Positions 32,491 through 45,870 are shown, counted from the stretch's first letter. The stretch is DNA of 50,627 nt from Gnetum montanum (GCA_015680685.1 MNCI01026273.1:1818-52444); one strand, 5' to 3'. Made by a program: numbers and translations. Notes: generated from the letters alone by a model not told the origin.

Positions 32491-34890
32491 ATGTCTTCTT
32501 CTTCTCATAGACATGAAGATGTCAAATCTCTGGTCCCATAGGAGTGCAAAGTGGTATATACTCATCCAGATGAGTATGTATTAAACTTCACCTTCATCCT
32601 ACATTAGGATGAATAGCTGCAATGGTGTGATATGGAGGGCAACATCATCTTACCCCTAATTAATTTATACCCAGGATGCTATTTCAAACTCTTAAGAAGT
32701 TGGGCATTCCAAATCTTCATGAGGAATACATTGTGAATGGTTATGACACTTGGGACTACTATCCCATTGAAACACCATGCAAGTGAGATTGACATTAGGA
32801 GAAACACCATGAGGCTATGAAGGGAAAACATTTCACTAATCCCTTATTTTTAGTAGATCAAGATGACAATGAGGATCTTCCCTTTGAAGGTTCTCAACAT
32901 GAAGATTCACCCCCTGTTATTAGTAATGTGATTGTGGCCCTGAACCTGTGATTCACTATTCATAAATTAGGTTCAGAAAAAAGTAGCAGTTAAGGTAGGG
33001 ACTTAGGTAAACATCACAATGGCAAGGGATCTAAGGATGGAGGTTGTAACAAGTGAAAAAATGATGGTAGACACCGTGGTATCCTCTTCGTTTGATTCGA
33101 AACATTCCTCTTCATCTGCTAGTTCTCATAAAAGCCATCATCAAAATAATCATGATGAAGGTGATCAACAAGACAATAATGATCGTCAAGGTCATCAAGA
33201 ATGCAGAGGTGGCAAGAACCATCATCGACATCATTGATACAATCATGATGAGGAACCTTTGTTGGTGACTAGAAGTATGCTTAACATTGTACAGGTAGTT
33301 AGAATTTCAACTAGGCATATCAAAGATAGTTAGATCAAGCACTTAGACGTGAATAATATCTCACAATTTTAGGGGGATATAATTCTGATCTATAGAATCA
33401 TCGATAAGCTTTCCATGATGCCTATGCTTTACAGAACACTGAAAATGATTTGTAGAAACTCAAGATCTTCCCTAAGCTGGTATCGGTCCTTGGAACTAGT
33501 ATCCATTTGCTGATGGAGTAGCATCTTAGAACTATTTAATGATAAATATTAGACATACTTGAGAGTGTCCAACCTAAAAAGGCACATCCAAGGCTAGAAA
33601 CAAGGAATAGATGAACCCTTGGATGCTTCCATGGGTGGATATTATTCTCACTTACACCAATGCCTTGGCCATGGATATTCTCAAAGGGAGTAGCTTTGCC
33701 ACATCATAGATGGGCTCAAAGCTAAAACTAGAAAAACTCTTGGGGTTTATGCCCAAGGGAGACTATCTGAATTAAGAGCTCATTAGACCCAAAGGCTAAT
33801 TGAGCAAGTAGCAAAAGAAGAAGGTGAGTTGTAAAAAAGGGAAAGTGTAGAAAATTATAATAGGGACCCTTCCATTAGGAAATGAGATGTCTGATTTTGT
33901 GACAAGGAGGAGTCACCACTCGATGAAGTGGTGAATAGGAAAACCTTGCCTATCCAAAAATATATTTTTGATATTTAGGAAAAGGTTGATAAATTATGGG
34001 ACTCTTTGGATGAAAATTTTAAAATTTCTATGAAGATTGCTAAAGCATCCAAAGAAGAGAATAGTGATCATGAATGCAAGAGACAAAAAGAAGCTAAACA
34101 TGCCTACCAGAGAGGTAATGACAAAACTACTACTGTTGATGAAGTTGTGGAGATAGACTCTAAAGATGATGCTAGTTGTGACATTTTTCAATATGAACAT
34201 CCAAAGGGGTGTTTCCTGGTGGTGTCACACTTACAAGAGTCTAGGATGTATGCATTTAATCCTCGACTAGCACATAGGCAAGCACCTGGACGATTACCTT
34301 ATCCTCAAGGAAATCCAAGGTAGTTCCATTATCAATAATAAGCTTACTACCCAAGTGAAGATCCACCATAACCATATGAACAATACTAACAGTGGCACCC
34401 ATCACAATTATGGGGAATGCCACCACCAAGCAGCAATATCCTTATAGGCAATTATATCCATATGGGTACTATGTTTAGCAACCTATCTCTCCAAGAAGTT
34501 TTGTAAGCCACACCTCATTTTAGCATCACTATTATCCTCTAGAGTACCATCAAACACTTTCACCATCTACTTGAGGGGAGAACCCATATCCATACCATAC
34601 TCATCTACACACATCCCTTTGCCCTCAACCCAGTTACCTCCTACTCCATCCATATAGGGTGAGATTCCTCCATAGTCACAACAATGAAATGTTGCGAGGG
34701 CTATACATTCACAACTAGCTTTTTAGCTAACTGGTTTGGAAAATTGATCAAGAAAAAGATCCTTCTTCTGAGCTAATAGTCCTCTTCAATCCTCACAACC
34801 TAGTACAATTACTTATCCTGCATCTCCAGTACCCTCATCCTCTGCATCAAATACCTTCGAGTACCCTTCAAATGAAATGTTGCCTTGGAT
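32491..34890 (+). pseudogene. gag: gag of element E, broken
   Basis: Starts MSSSSHRHEDVKSLVP at 32491. A Ser/His/Asp-rich stretch is open at 33019-33237. The capsid core (about 33280-33800) has NIVQVVRIS, EPLDASMGGYYSHLHQCLGHGYS, HIIDGLKAKTRKTLGVYAQG and ELRAH. The zinc knuckle region (about 34174-34212) reads C-D-I-F-Q-Y-E-H-P-K-G-C-F, so the second and last Cys of C-x2-C-x3-H-x4-C are now Phe. The tail is Tyr/Pro/Gln-rich and leads without a gap into the protease. Stops are spread throughout. Confidence 0.85.
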
Positions 34891-35350
34891 TTGCATTGTA
34901 ATGTTAACTCATGTTGTTTTCAATTGGATCAAGGTTGATAATCTTACCATGAAGAGATCTAACCTAGGAAGTCCTCTCATTTACCTGCAAATAGCTAGAT
35001 GTGAGTCATGCAAGGCTCTTCTTGATTCTGATTCTCATGTCAATCTCATCTTCCATGACATGTACAAGGCTTGAAACCTACCACCTCTCAAGAAGAGCAA
35101 CATCTATCTAGAGTTGATAAATCAATCAATCACTATTTTTTTTTGGATTAGTGGAGGACATTATGACCATAGTAAGTGGATGATTTTATCTTGCTAATTT
35201 TCTGGTGATCAAGGTTGAAAACTACAAAGGTGACTTTCCCATCATTATAGGAAGGGCTTGGTTAAGCACGGTTGATGCACGTATGGGCATAAGGGACACC
35301 TCTTTGGAAATCTCCAAGGAAAATGAGTTTGGAAATTTAGAGAAGAAGCA
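34891..35350 (+). pseudogene. pol: Retropepsin of element E
   Basis: The open stretch 34877-35074 ends with CKALLDSDSHVNLIFHDMYKA. The catalytic box is LDSDSHVNL; the family usually has DLG or DSG here, so Gly is replaced. It continues LPPLKKSNIYLELINQS and the NYKGDFPIIIGRAWLSTVDA block (35220-35275), then GIRDTSLEISKENE. This domain would cleave the polyprotein. Confidence 0.8.
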
Positions 35351-35880
35351 TATTACATGCATCATGTATAGTGATAACAAGTGAAATTATGTGTAAAAGA
35401 TTTGATCTATCAAAAGTACATACATCAAAGAATACAATTAGTGTGCACAAGAAACATATATTCAAAGGTGTATGTATGTAGTAGCCATAAGATAGGAAGG
35501 CACTTGATGGTTGATAGCCAACTTAGATAGTAGCACATTGTGCATGGAACCAAATGAGAGCCTAACATGTGCTTATGTTGAAATCATGGATGAACTTGAG
35601 CAAGTTCATCACCAACTCTCTAATGATGAAAATGATGATACTTGTTGGGAAGAGTTGGAAATCCTTGATAACTTCAAGTAGGAGCACGTAGAGCTAAAAA
35701 TGCTATCAGCTAGCATGGAATATGCATTTTTAAACAATGGTAAACTGGTCATAAACAATGCCAAACTTGCTTCTGAAAAAAAGAAAAGATGTTAAAGGTG
35801 GTTAACAAATGGCCAATAACCTTTACTTGGCTATATCTCGAGCTGACATGAATCAATTCAAGGATATGCCAACATTTCAT
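35351..35880 (+). pseudogene. pol: Protease-RT linker of element E
   Basis: Contains decoded CIMYSDNK, an acidic stretch (ELEQVHHQLSNDENDDTCWEELE near 35590-35650) and NNGKLVINNAKLAS. The equivalent stretch in F is 30350-30900. No catalytic motif is expected here. Confidence 0.6.
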
Positions 35881-37180
35881 TTACATTGACCCGACCATGA
35901 AGCCAAGAAGGTATTCGTAGAGGTGGCTAAACCCCAAATTGAAGTAGATTATCAAGGAGGAAATAAAGCAACTTCTCAAGGCAGGGTTCATCTATACCAT
36001 TATGAATAGTGAGTGGATTAGCCCACTAGTAATTGTGCCAAAGAAAGGTGGAAAATGGTAGGTCTGCATTGACTTCAGGCTGTTGAACATGATGACATTT
36101 AAAGATCACTTTCCTTCACCATTTGTGGATCAAGTGTTGGATACCATATTTGGGCATTGCTATTATAGCTTCTTAGATGGCTATAGTGGCTATAGCCAAA
36201 TCTAAATTGCACCAAGAGTTTAGGCCAAGATAACATTCATGAGTCCTTAGGGAAATTTTGCAGATTGTAAGATGCCATTTGATCTATGCAATGCCCCTAC
36301 AACATTTCAATGCCTAGTCCTTAATATTTTCCAATTGCAGATTGGTAGTGGTGTGAAAGTATTGATGGATGACTTCTCCACCTATGGAGGTGTGTTTGAG
36401 AAAGCCTTGGAATGCCTTGAGCAAGTACTGAAGAGATGTGTTAAAATAAATCTATGGCTCAATTGGAAAAAGAGTCATCTCATGGTCTAAGAAGGCATTG
36501 TGTTGGGGCATCAAATTTCATAAAAAGGTATTGAGGTAGACCCAGAAAAGATAAGGATCATCCAAGGAATTACACATCAACCAAAGACAGTCAAAGATGT
36601 TAGGTCATTCCTTGGACATACTGGCTATTACTGGCAATTCATAGAGAATTTCTCTAAGATCACAAAGCCATTGGTTGAGCTTACAAAGAAAGATGCTCCA
36701 TTCATCTAGACCAAGGAGTGTGAACATGCATTCCAATAGTTGAAGGAAAAACTGTAGAAACTCCAATTCTATGGGCACCAGACTAGTCTAGACCATTTCA
36801 CATAATGATAGATGCATCTAATTATGCTTTGGGAGTAGTGCTTACATAGTTAGATGATAAAAAAACATCCATATTATATCCAATGCATGAGCTGAAGCAT
36901 TGTGAATGCACAACTAAATTACCCCAAAATTGAAAAATAACTAATGGCTATGGTGTTTTCTCTTGAGAGGTTTAGACATTATGAGCTTGGTTACAAGGTG
37001 TTTGTGCACACAGACCACAGTGCCACCAACTTCCTAATAAACAAGCTAATGGTGAGCCCTCGTATCATATGGTAGCTCATGATCTTATAGGAATTCAATC
37101 TCATGATGGTAGATTAGAAGGGGATTGAGAATGTGGTCATTGACCACCTCTCTCAATTGAGATGGAACAACAAAGAAGAG
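35881..37180 (+). pseudogene. pol: Reverse transcriptase and RNase H of element E
   Basis: RT: KQLLKAGFIYTIMNSEWISPLVIVPKKGGKW (split here as AGFIYTIMNSEW and VIVPKKGGKW, 35970-36060), FLDGYSGYSQ with the first catalytic Asp at 36176-36178, MPFDLCNAPTTFQ, and VLMDDFSTYG with the two Asp at 36368-36373, so the active-site Asp residues remain. The thumb region has GHQIS and VRSFLGHTGYY. RNase H: IMIDASNYALGVVL near 36805. Stops (for example after W at 36060 and at 36489) and frameshifts break the frame. Function in the family: copying the RNA into DNA and removing the template. Confidence 0.88.
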
Positions 37181-38510
37181 GAGAGTTCAATCTCTGATCA
37201 ATTCCTAGATAAACTCCTTTTTATTGTTGAAATCAATGAAAAAATGCCCATAAAACCAAAATGGTATGATGACATCCTCACTTATCTTCTAACTTAGGAG
37301 ATGCCATAAGATCTCAACTTTAGAAGGAAACAATAGTTTCTTCATTAGGCCAAATAATTTATGGAAATCAATGAACACCTTTACAAGGTGTGTGCCGATG
37401 GCCTAGTTCATTAGTATGTACCTAATGCGGATCAGTTACGTGTTCTCTAGGATGCTCACAAAGGTCCTTATGGAGGTCACTATGTACAGAGGTGAATGAC
37501 CAAAAAAATCCTAATGGAAAGATATTACTAGCCTATAATCTTTAGGGATGTCCACTAGTTTGTCCAATCTTGTGAATGCTACCAACAAGATGGTGGGATG
37601 ACTACATGAATGGAGGGTCCTCAATAGTGGATTCAACCTCTAGAGGCCTTTGACATATGAGGAATTGACTTCATGGGTTCCATCACACCCATGTCTATTT
37701 GAAAGATGTATATCATAGTAATAGTCAACTATTGTACCAAATGGGTAGAGGCAGTAGTCGTTGCCGATTGTACATCATCCATTGTTGCGTGATTTATATA
37801 ACAACATGTTGTAAATAGGTTTGGGATGCTACATGCACTGATTTCTAATAATGGAACTCATTTTATAGGTGTCACTTTTAGAAAGCTAATGCAACACTTG
37901 GGGGTTGAACATAAATTAACAACGCCCAATCATCCCCAAGCCAATGTTTAAGAAGATGTAACTAACTCAGAAATCACAAAGATCCTAATAAGGATCACAA
38001 GAAAATATAGGAGATATTGGAGGAAAAAACTCAACAATGACCTATGGGCCTACCACTCAACATGGAAACTCCTTATTGGCTACTCTCCCTATAAGTTAGT
38101 ATATGAAAAACTTCCAATGCTCTCGATTCAATTTTAGCTCCATACACTTTCAACAACTTATGACCTGAATCTTGACCTAAGTCTAGCATAAGAAGAAAGA
38201 CTAATCAACCTCAATGTGCTAGATGAAAATTGATTGGTGGCCCTATCTTTGAATGAAGTGCACAAGGTATTCATTAAGCAATGACATGACCTAAGGATAA
38301 GAAAAGTAAACTTTGAAATGGATGATAAGGTTTTCTACTAAAACTCAATATATTTACCTTAGAAGACAAAGTTTCAAATGTTGTGGGAAGGATCTTACAT
38401 AGTTGCTAAAACCTTTTCTTCTAGGGCCATGATCATTTACAAACTTGAGAGTCCTAATAAGAGGTAGTTAATCAACATCCAAAAGGTAAAGATTTTCCCT
38501 GAGCCCAAGC
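37181..38510 (+). pseudogene. pol: Integrase of element E
   Basis: The zinc-binding domain is recognisable at 37440-37580 (DAHKGPYGGHYVQR ... SCECYQQ, where the last Cys position reads Tyr). Catalytic core: IDFMGS with Asp at 37667-37669, then ISNNGTHF near 37841, where the second Asp of D-D-E is now Asn (37847-37849), then NHPQANV with a stop before the Glu. The C-terminal domain has FEMDDKVFY and LWEGSYIVAKTF (38310-38410). It would insert the DNA copy into the chromosome; this copy cannot. Confidence 0.85.
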
Positions 38511-40667
38511 AAGCCAGTGTAACAAATACCTTAACAAATGAACAACCACATTCAATTTTTTAGATCTCCTTCTTTCAACTCAGTCATGGGGGAGATGGCC
38601 ATTCATGCTAGTTATCCATATGGCTTCTTAATTTTTCTACTTTTATTTTTTACATTTTTTTTGCAAATTATTTAATTTTTACATGTTTTGATTTTCAAAA
38701 TTTTCTTATTTTCACACCTTTATTTGTTTTACATCATCGTTAGTATGCGTGAATCCTTCTTAAATATTTTATAATTTTTTGTATATTTTGCTTTGTTTGA
38801 GTTTGATTTTCAATCTTTTCTAATAAAACATGCTTTATTACCAACAAGACATGGGTTACCATGGTTGCTACTAATGGTGGTTTGTGTTTAATGTTTATTT
38901 GCTAATGTCTAGTTTCTATTTTTGAATTTTTGTATTAAGGACTCAGTCCTAGTTTCTTTTTCATGGTTAGAGGTAGTGAGTTCACGACATCCACCGATTC
39001 CACTAAACCTATGGTTTTACTTATTTTGGAAGTCTAAGATCCCTTCCATTAATTAAACTGTTAATCAATTGGTGACCTTGGTAGTTTCCAGAATTGGGAA
39101 CGATTCAAAGGTTTGAACAGGGTGTGACTTCAAGGTGACTCAATACTCTTTATACTCCTTTACTTACTTGAGTGCTTGGGTGTTTTTCATGAACTTATTA
39201 TCATTCCATTTCAACCACTTTAGAAAGTCAAATAAATTATTTGCATGGTGTGGTTCCAATCCAAAAATTTGAAAAAAACATAAAAGAAGAAGAAGAAGAA
39301 ATAAAGAACAACATGATGGCAATTCAAAGCACAACCCTTAGACAAATAGATAGGTTACAAGCACTAGTTATGGAACTAGAAAGATATGTTACCCATGCCT
39401 GAAGATCCCCTTTAACTAAGACCCTCTCTCAGATCCTATCTCTCTTTTCTCCTCTTTTTGGAATGGTGGTTGTTTTGTCGAACACCCTTGTGTCTCAAAG
39501 GGGTGGATCAATCTTATAGTGGTGATGCAAAGTCATTGGAAGTGGTTGGTTGTGGTATGGACTAAGGATGGATCTTCTTCGATCATTTAAATATGCAATC
39601 CATAAGGGACTTCTTATGACCTCAACTTGGGAATCCATTCCACCTTCTTCATCATCCATCACTACTATTCATAATTCACCTCACTATAAGTGTCCATGTT
39701 TTTGATCCCCTGATTTGGTTGGATGTACTTGAATTCTTAAGTAGATCCTTTCAGGTGGGTTCTTAACCTTCCTTACCATTAGTCACCTATGGAGTCCATG
39801 GGATTCTTAGTTGAAGTTATGCAAGGATAAATTAGGCATGTGCCTGCTATGGGGAGGACCTACTTGCATATCTTTTGGTTAGAATGTAAAGCCCCTTACC
39901 CTTGACATTGTTGTAATCATATGTTTCATGCACCTCATCGTGCATCTTGCTTTGTGCTCCCATAAAATCTTATAACATTCATTCTCTACATTATTTTCTC
40001 CAATTTCTCAATTTTCTAAGCTCTAATTTCCTCTTGTACTATTTTCATTTCAAATGTGGATTTTTGGGCTCCCATTTAACTCTAATTTCATTCAAAAACT
40101 CATATTTTCAAAGTTCTGGAAAAGTAAAATAAAATCAACAATGATTAATAATTGCATAAACTAGGAGTAGTTGACACAGTCAACCCCATTGATGAGGCCT
40201 TGTTGACTAAGCCCCATCGATGTCATTTTTACAATTTCCCTCATAACACAAAGGGAGTTTTAACCATTTGTCAAAGCCCTAAACCTTCCCAAGTCCATAA
40301 CCTTCCAACTATTTTCCCAAATCACTATGTTCTTTGATCCTATAGCTACCAAAGGTAAGCTCTTAGTTCTGGGGGCCATAAATATCCCATTTTGACAAAT
40401 TTTTTTTTGCCATTTACCTAACTTCCACAAAGGTTTAACTAGGAAATCAACTATAAAACATCAAAGATAGAAGAGTTAAACGTTTCCAATAAGCTTTGGT
40501 GACAAGCATAATGAATAATTAGTAAATAAATAACTAATTAATTAATTAACAAAATATTCAATCTACCATGGTCCAACCTTAGTTAAAGTATAACCAATGG
40601 GAAAGGTATTCAAGAATTTAAAGTCTTACATTATATCTACTAATCCATGGATGTGTTGTGACCATAG
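38511..40667 (+). other. Long non-coding spacer of element E between pol and ORF2
   Basis: T-rich after pol, then blocks shared with the A and C spacers ('gggtgtgacttcaaggtgact' near 39120, 'gggaggacctacttgc' near 39850). At 40168-40223 it carries TTGAC/GTCAAC and GATGAGGCCTTGTTGACTAAG, which echo the U3 array of its own LTR. It ends at an acceptor-like TGTGACCATAG before the ORF2 ATG. Short frames here are not supported as genes. Confidence 0.6.
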
Positions 40668-43398
40668 ATGACACCAAAGGAAAAGCATTCATAAGAAGTA
40701 GGACCATCCCAACTAAGGGGAAAACAACCAAGAATGGGAAGGGGCCAAGAATAGGCCCAAGAATAACTAGTGGCAACCCATGCAATAGGACATCTTCGAG
40801 AGGAGCCCAAAGTGAAATTTGTTTGGTAGATTTTAGAAGCAGAAGTAGCCTTAGAACAATCACAATGTGGAGAGGTACTACGACCAACACCAAGGCTTGA
40901 AGTCACATTAACACAAGCTTGCCTCGATATCATTAGGCCTTATGACATCCAATGCTTAGTTCTCTAAGAACTAAATTTTGGGCCAATTTTGGAGCATGCC
41001 CTAGTAGAGGTTAAGACATAATTACAAACCTCTCCCATTTGAAAAACTATCACTTTCAGTGGGGAGTGGTACATGGGAGAGACATACCTCTTCTAGAATA
41101 ATAGAAGGCCATGTCCTATTGTTAAGATCAAGGATACCTAAGTGTCCTATTTAGCTCAAGTAATTGCATAGGCACTTGGGTTGCCTAACATAGGAACATA
41201 ATTGGTAGATTTTTCGACATAGGTTGACCCTGAAGCCAAGAAAGAGTGGATCCATTGATGTTATGGGGTCAATCACAAGGAGTTTGACATGCTCACATTG
41301 TTGGAACACATCTATTTCAAAATCGTAGCCTATCACCTCAATCCAATGGTGAGGCCTAGTAAGGTAACCACTTTTTTTGTCCGAGCATGCACTGCTCTAA
41401 GCAAAAGATTTTATGTAAACCTTCCATGATTAATATACTTAGAGATCAAGAAACATTTCAAGGACAAAAAACATGGAAGGAAAACCTTGCCCTTTTTGTG
41501 CCTCATTAGGAAACTTTGCAAAAGGGTAGGAATCATCTGCTATGTCAATGACATAATCTAGCATACTCTTGTGGCTTCATGATCTAAAATGATGAAAGAC
41601 AAGACACTTGCTACCACCATAGAAGGGGAGAAGTAGTTGTCACCTCTGCCACCCACTCAAGAAATAATGCTAGAGGCTCATGTAACCATTGAGCACTTGT
41701 GTGAAAATCTAAGAGTAGCTTCTACATGAGCAGGAACAACATGCATGAACAAGTGGTGGTGATCCATCTGCATATCGACTAGAAATGAGTCACCTTAATG
41801 AGGTGGCTCAAATAATCAATTAGATGAAGAGAGGTGGGCTAATATTCTCTGCCCAATGAACATAGTTGCCCATGAGATCAAATCCCAATGCCTAAGAGGT
41901 AATGGTGTCCTTATCGCAACACCATTTATTCCCAAAAATTTCTAGGAATGCCACTTCCTTTTCAATGTGCTTGGAGGAGGATGAGGAAGCAAATGTACTA
42001 GTGATGTAGCACTAGAGGTAGGAGATGGTTGTTGAAGTAGTTGCTAATTGAGTTTTTGAAGCACTTAATGCAGTTGTGGTGTCTATATTAGATGTAGCTG
42101 TACTTCAAGATGTGCAGACATTCACAAGCATAAGTAGTGGGAGATTAAATGCAGCTTAGCACGAAGAATTGCTAGACTAATTGGTAGGGATTAGGCAACC
42201 AATTTCATATATCTTTGATCTTCTAGATAACATCACTACAACCTAGTTAGAGTTGCTAGAATTAAGGGGCAAGTGCATAATTTTTGAGGACAACTTAAAA
42301 TGGCTCAAGCACAAAACCAATGCTTGGCTATAGAGATTGTTGAATTGCATGCCCACTTTGCTAACCATGCACTCATCAGCCCAGTAATAACCAGAGATAA
42401 AGCTTTTTAATAGATTTAAGAATGATTCAAAAAGGTTGAGAAGAAGTGGTGACAGCCATATTCAACTAGTTTGTAGTAGAAGCAAAGACATATTCAGTTT
42501 AGAAAGACTTGGTTCAGATGCACCATGAGAACAAAGCATTAACCATAGAAAATTATCACCTACATAATGTTGATGTCCAAAAAGAACAAATGTAAGAATT
42601 TATTCATCAACAACAGGAGCAACTTGCCAGGGTGAACACTAAGTTAAGGATATTGGCTGTAAAGAATCAAAATCTATTTATGGAGGAAGTTCATGCCTTA
42701 CAATAGAAGTCTACCATTGAGACTAGGTTGGCTTGTAGAAGGAGATCAATGAGAAACACGTTCAACTGGCTAAGGCAAAAGTCAATGAGACTCTCCAGCA
42801 ACTCTAACATGGAAGAGTGATGTGGTAGCCCATCATTGATGGGATTGATACCTACAAGAAAGTGGAGATCCACCTAAAGGGGTTATAAATAAAGGAAATG
42901 AAAAAATACATGGAGTTGACCAATCTTCACTATGCAAGCCTGGTAATGTTGATTATCGAACAACTACAGTTAGAATTAGAAAAATAAGTGGCCAACTCAT
43001 ACTTGCTATACAAGGCTAAGTTTAAGCATCACAAAGACTCCAAGTAGAAGCTTGAGATAGCAAATGCTAAACTTGAAGTTCTCCATGCACAATTCATAGA
43101 TAAAAGATCTATCATTAAGAACTTGGCTAAGAGAATGAATGATTACCAAGAGCTGAAAGATTTAGTTAGAGCGTTTGACATCAAGCACAAAAAATTTGCT
43201 ACCTAGTTTATTAATGTGAAGGAAATGTTCCTCATGATCCCCTATCCATGGGATATCCCCATTCCAACCCACATTGGAGATGCTGCATGGACTGTGAATG
43301 ATCCCCAGAGCAAGGAAGAGAAAATGAAATCATTTTTAGATACTTTTTTTCTACCACTAGAAGTTGTAGTTGTAATAGGACAGCCACAACAACCTTAG
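40668..43398 (+). pseudogene. ORF2 of element E (putative plant transposon protein / Athila ORF), broken
   Basis: Starts MTPKEKHS at 40668 and can be followed, with many stops, to QPQQP-TAG at 43396. The N-terminal domain includes DIIRPYDIQCLVL, GEWYMGET and LPFLCLIRKLCKRVGI (41485-41545), matching LPFPCLIRKLCKRVGI in D. The middle (42240-43200) is rich in Lys/Glu/Gln and probably coiled coil. The open C-terminus 43216-43398 has PWDIPIPTHIGDAAW.V.DPQSKEEKM, aligned with the end of D. Position after integrase matches the env-like ORF slot of Athila, but I see no clear transmembrane segment. Confidence 0.65.
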
Positions 43399-43700
43399 CT
43401 GTTGGACATGCCTAAAGCCAGTTAAGGTCCCTCAAAACCTTAGGAGTCACCACCTTCTGGGACTGTCTGATCTTCACCATCATCTTCATACCATTAGAGG
43501 ATGTGTTGTCAAAATTTTTGTCGAGTCATGTAATGTTGTTTAAGTTTGTGTCATGAACACCACAATTTTTGTAATTAGTTGATCCATACACTCAAGCACT
43601 CAATTTTTGTCAAGTCAGTCTATTTTGTTTTGGTAAGAGTCAATCAATAATACCATACCTTCCCAATTTTGTAAAAGAACTCAAGGATGACTTTTCATTC
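43399..43700 (+). other. 3' untranslated region of element E
   Basis: No coding content. It has T-rich 'cacaatttttgtaattagttg' blocks, like the regions after ORF2 in C and D. Confidence 0.55.
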
Positions 43701-43713
43701 AATCATGGGGGTA
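43701..43713 (+). other. Polypurine tract of element E
   Basis: AATCATGGGGGTA directly before the 3' LTR, after 'aggatgacttttcattc'. It would prime plus-strand synthesis. Confidence 0.65.
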
Positions 43714-44606
43714 TGATGAGTCACAGTTGATTGTGTTGACTAGGCCTCATCAACGAGGCCTCGTTGACGCATCGTCTCATGTGTTGAATAGGCCCTGTTA
43801 ATGCAGGGTTTGCTTTTGCCTATAAATATGAGCCCATTAGTCATATTTATGGCATGTCTTGTCATAGTAGTAGTGGAGCTCTTATAGTTTTTTCATTTGA
43901 GAGTTAGAATATTTTCCCAAGTGCCCACAGCAGGAGTCATTGAGTGTATAGAGCTTTATTCAAGCATTGTTGTACCTGAGCATGATAGTGTGTGCAACAA
44001 TAAAGACAAGCTTTCTGATAAACCTTGTAACATTTTGGGATAGATTAAATATTTCATTTATGCATTTCATGTTTTCAATTAGTTATTTAATATTTTTTAA
44101 TAATTAAGCTAATTAAGATAATTAAGTGAGATAATCTAGATATATTAAATACATAAGTATAACCACTTTGAGCATAACATGTATTCGCTTGGTAATCCCA
44201 ATAGCGTTAGTTCTTGGTGCACCTAGTAGCATAGCACTTGGTAACCCAGCAATGGATACGTGAGTTCAGGATGTGTATAGAAAGTAGGGAATGGATGCTT
44301 ATGTTAGGATTAATTAGAGACCAGTGAGTTAGTTATTAGTCATTAAATTACTCTATCTCTCTCTCTCTTTAATCACCCAAAAACATAAAACATAAAATCA
44401 TAAAAATGATATGCCTCAATTACTCTTAACCATACCATTATGCTTCATAAGTGTAATTAGAAAGATAATGAATGACCTTAGGGCAAGGTTTACTTCCTAG
44501 AAGACTAGTGTATAGGAAATTGTAAGGTCCACAAAATTCAACCGGATCGTGTTTGAACACTTTGTGATTCATATGGTTGGACCTAGGGGTACCTCACCGC
44601 TCATCA
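43714..44606 (+). repeat. 3' LTR of element E
   Basis: TGATGAGTCACAG... to ...CCGCTCATCA. It has the GTTGAC/GGCC array at 43733-43800, TATAAATA at 43821-43828, and AATAAAG near 44001. The CT run (about 44351-44368) is shorter than in the 5' LTR. Many substitutions separate the two LTRs. Confidence 0.92.
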
Positions 44607-44611
44607 CTGTG

Positions 44612-45870
44612 TATTGGTTAGAACAAGTATTAAAGAGGTATATAGAGATAAACCTAAAGCTGAACTAGTAGAAGACATCATTTTAGGGCATATGATTTAA
44701 GAGAAAGACATCAAGTTTGATCTATAAAAGATTATGGTCATCAAAGAAATCATGCGGAGATCTTAAATAATGAAGGATGTGAAGTGATATCTTGGACACA
44801 TAGGGTACTATTGATGCTTCATTGAATTTTTTCTAAGATTTCCACATTGGTAGAGCTTATAAAAAAGAATACATTCTTTAACTAGACAGAGAATTGTTAG
44901 AAGAAATTTAAGCTTCTCAAAAAGAAGCTTGTGGAGACTCCAATTCTATAAATACTTGATTGGTATAGATCATTTCACATCATGATAGATAAATCTAATT
45001 ATATATTGGAGATCATGCTTATGTATATGGATAATAAAAACAACACATATTACATTCATTGGGTAAGCAAAAGTATCATTGATGCACAATTGAATTACAT
45101 CTTAATAGAAAAAGAATTGATGATGATGGTATATGTTATGGAAAATTTTAGGCACTATGTATGTAAAGATCCTATCTTTGTGCACATCAATCATAACATA
45201 AACTACTTTATCATAAATAAGCTAATGATGGATCCTAGAATCATTCGATGTCTTATGATCTTGTAAGAATTTAACATTACAGTGATAGATAACAAGGTGT
45301 ATGAAAATGTTATTATAGAACATCTACCTAGATTAAGATAAGATAATAAGTTTGATGAAGAACCTTTATCCAATTAATTTTCTAATGAGTGTTTTCTATA
45401 AAGGCTATTAGAGTATCCTTTGCAGTAATCAATCATTGGTGTGTTGACTACCTTACATACCTACAGTTGTAGAAAGTTCCTATTAACTAGAACAAATATA
45501 GGATTGAGTAGTTCTTGCACCAAGTCAAAAACTTCATGGAAATAGAGAAAAACCTCTATAAAATCTATGCTAATGACTTGGTGAAATAATGTATTCATGA
45601 GGAGAATCAACTATGAGTTCTCCAATATGTGAATGAAGGAACATGTAGTGGTCACTACATTGGTAGGAGAATGATCATCAAGATTCTCATGGTTGGTTAC
45701 TCCTGGCCAACTCTCTTCTATGATATACATCAATTTGCTAAGTCTTGTAAGTGTTGTTAAAGAGATAAGTGGGGTATCAACATAATTTAAAGGATCATAA
45801 TAGTGGATATAATTACTAGAGCCCTTTAATATGTGGAGGATTGATTTCATGGGTATTATCACATTAGATC
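44612..45870 (+). pseudogene. pol: RT end, RNase H and integrase start of element F
   Basis: Continues the RT cut at 31403: LEQVLKRYIEINLK appears just after the boundary and equals LEQVLKRCVKINL in E. RNase H is open at 44982-45266: MIDKSNY, DAQLNYILIEKELMMMVY (conserved Glu kept), and VHINHN, where the usual Asp is Asn. The integrase zinc-binding region lies at about 45640-45765 (GHYIGRRM ... HQFAKSCKC), followed by the start of the core (IDFMG-like near 45840). F then ends without a recognisable LTR. Confidence 0.8.

Larger units (their letters stand above)
31404..44606 (+). mobile_element. Element E: near-complete Athila-like Ty3 retrotransposon
   Basis: Two LTRs (936 and 893 bases), tRNA-Asp-type PBS, gag, protease, RT, RNase H, integrase, long spacer, ORF2 and PPT, in that order, about 13.2 kb. 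Flanks are CCATG (31399-31403) and CTGTG (44607-44611), a target duplication with two transitions. It sits in the RT of F. All genes carry stops, so it is inactive. It is the only element here with pol between its LTRs and serves as the reference for the others. Confidence 0.92.

Noticed and set aside
36272-36490. RT frame of E as an active enzyme
   Set aside because: The Met-Asp-Asp site is kept, but stops lie on both sides and the integrase has lost a catalytic Asp.
40618-40933. Overlapping open frames on both strands (40618-40933) as genes
   Set aside because: The stretch lies at the ORF2 start of E, and the minus-strand frames are shadows of it without any recognisable motif.
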